DNA of 6,109 nt, from positions 1 to 6,109 of the forward strand of contig JAGQRL010000165.1 of the NCBI GenBank assembly GCA_020425485.1. Reading direction: 5' to 3'. The translations under genes were made by a program, and so were the position numbers. Each line of letters opens with the position of its first letter. Position 1 is the first letter of the stretch. A model generated the notes under the pieces. It had not been told where the DNA came from, did not search any database, and saw only the letters and a list, made by a program, of their open reading frames with translations. Positions 5,554 through 6,109 of this stretch are shown in pieces. Source of the stretch: Rhodospirillaceae bacterium. Its GTDB lineage: Bacteria; Pseudomonadota; Alphaproteobacteria; DSM-16000; Inquilinaceae.

Positions 5554-6109
5554 ATGTCCGCTTACCTGACCGGCCTCGACCGGACGCCCGCCAACCACGT
5601 GCCGCTGTCGCCGCTGTCGTTCCTCAGGCGCAGCGCCGCGGTGTTCCCCACCCATCCGGCGGTGATCCACGGCAGCATCCGGCGGAGCTGGGCCGACACC
5701 TACGAGCGCTGCGCCCGCCTGGCGTCGGCACTGGCCGGCCTGGGCATCGCCAAGAACGACACCGTGGCGGTGATGGCGCCCAACATCCCCGAACTGCTGG
5801 AAGCCCATTACGCCGTGCCGATGGCCGGCGGCGTGCTGAACGCGCTCAACACAAGGCTCGATGCCCGCACCATCGCCCACATCCTCGACCACGGCGAAGC
5901 CAAGGTGCTGCTGACGGATACCGAGTTCCATGGCGTGATGGCCGAGGCGCTGGCGCTCACCCGGAGCGACATCGTCGTCGTCGACATCGTCGATCCCGAA
6001 GGCCCGGGCGGCGCCCGGCTCGGCCAGCTCACCTACGACGATCTGCTGGCCCACGGCGATCCCGGCTTCGCCTGGGAGCTGCCGGGCGACGAGTGGGACG
6101 CCATCTCGC
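5554..6109 (+). CDS. AMP-forming acyl-CoA synthetase, N-terminal part (partial)
   Basis: The visible 185 residues are the N-terminal half of the large domain of an ANL-superfamily acyl-CoA ligase, which activates a carboxylic acid through an acyl-adenylate and transfers it to CoA. Recognisable stretches are the entry motif LDRTPANHVPLSPLSFLRRS (8-27), AVFPTHPAVIHG (29-40), the SWADTYERCARLASAL helix (45-60), DTVAVMAPNIPELLEAHYAV (69-88), GGVLNALNTRLDARTIAHIL (92-111) and the strand AKVLLTD (116-122). The window ends at DEWDAIS, just before the expected Ser/Thr/Gly-rich AMP-binding P-loop, so catalytic motifs are not visible. The family includes medium- and long-chain fatty acid, aryl and methylthiopropionate ligases; the substrate cannot be told from this part. 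The start fits the family N-terminus, but no ribosome binding site lies directly upstream, only the hairpin. AAGGGG at 5501-5506 is 47 bases away. Confidence 0.93.
   Translation, partial: MSAYLTGLDRTPANHVPLSPLSFLRRSAAVFPTHPAVIHGSIRRSWADTYERCARLASALAGLGIAKNDTVAVMAPNIPELLEAHYAVPMAGGVLNALNTRLDARTIAHILDHGEAKVLLTDTEFHGVMAEALALTRSDIVVVDIVDPEGPGGARLGQLTYDDLLAHGDPGFAWELPGDEWDAIS

Overview
The window reads as ordinary chromosome from a GC-rich alphaproteobacterium, possibly Rhodospirillales-like. The evidence is the SecA N-terminus, GC-rich third codon positions, a CtrA-like box and an Flp-type prepilin motif. The taxonomic placement rests on recalled resemblance, not on a search. I see no tRNA, rRNA, CRISPR array, insertion sequence or phage gene.

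Left arm (about 1-3455), all on the minus strand. Transcription runs right to left: a small helical protein of unknown function (3455-3240), an exported HdeA/HdeB-like protein with two cysteines (3087-2707), a polytopic membrane protein that looks like a degenerate UbiA-superfamily member (2564-1665), a class I SAM-dependent methyltransferase joined to it by a 4-base GTGA overlap (1668-892), and the first 222 codons of secA (666-1, running off the edge). Only the membrane protein and methyltransferase are clearly coupled. The other gaps are 142-225 bases and contain small GC hairpins, so these need not form one operon.

Centre (3456-3941). This is a divergent intergenic region of almost 500 bases, AT-richer than its surroundings. 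It holds a CtrA-like TTAA-N7-TTGA box in front of the small gene, a perfect 14-bp palindrome, an inverted repeat, a weak plus-strand promoter candidate and a GC hairpin just ahead of the pilin start.

Right arm (3942-6109), plus strand. A 511-residue protein starts with a textbook Flp/type IVb prepilin cleavage motif (RRG|MAAIEYGLI). It continues into a linker, about three acidic thrombospondin-type-3-like calcium-binding repeats, and two tandem, mutually related beta-rich domains. Flp pilins are normally under about 80 residues, so this is a pilin-adhesin fusion, standing alone with no tad/cpa gene beside it. I regard it as the most notable item here. After a perfect 12-bp hairpin comes the N-terminus of an AMP-forming acyl-CoA synthetase (5554 onward, cut by the window edge).

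No single pathway ties the window together. The likely units are the membrane protein/methyltransferase pair, and a stand-alone surface pilin-adhesin that would rely on a Tad machine encoded elsewhere.
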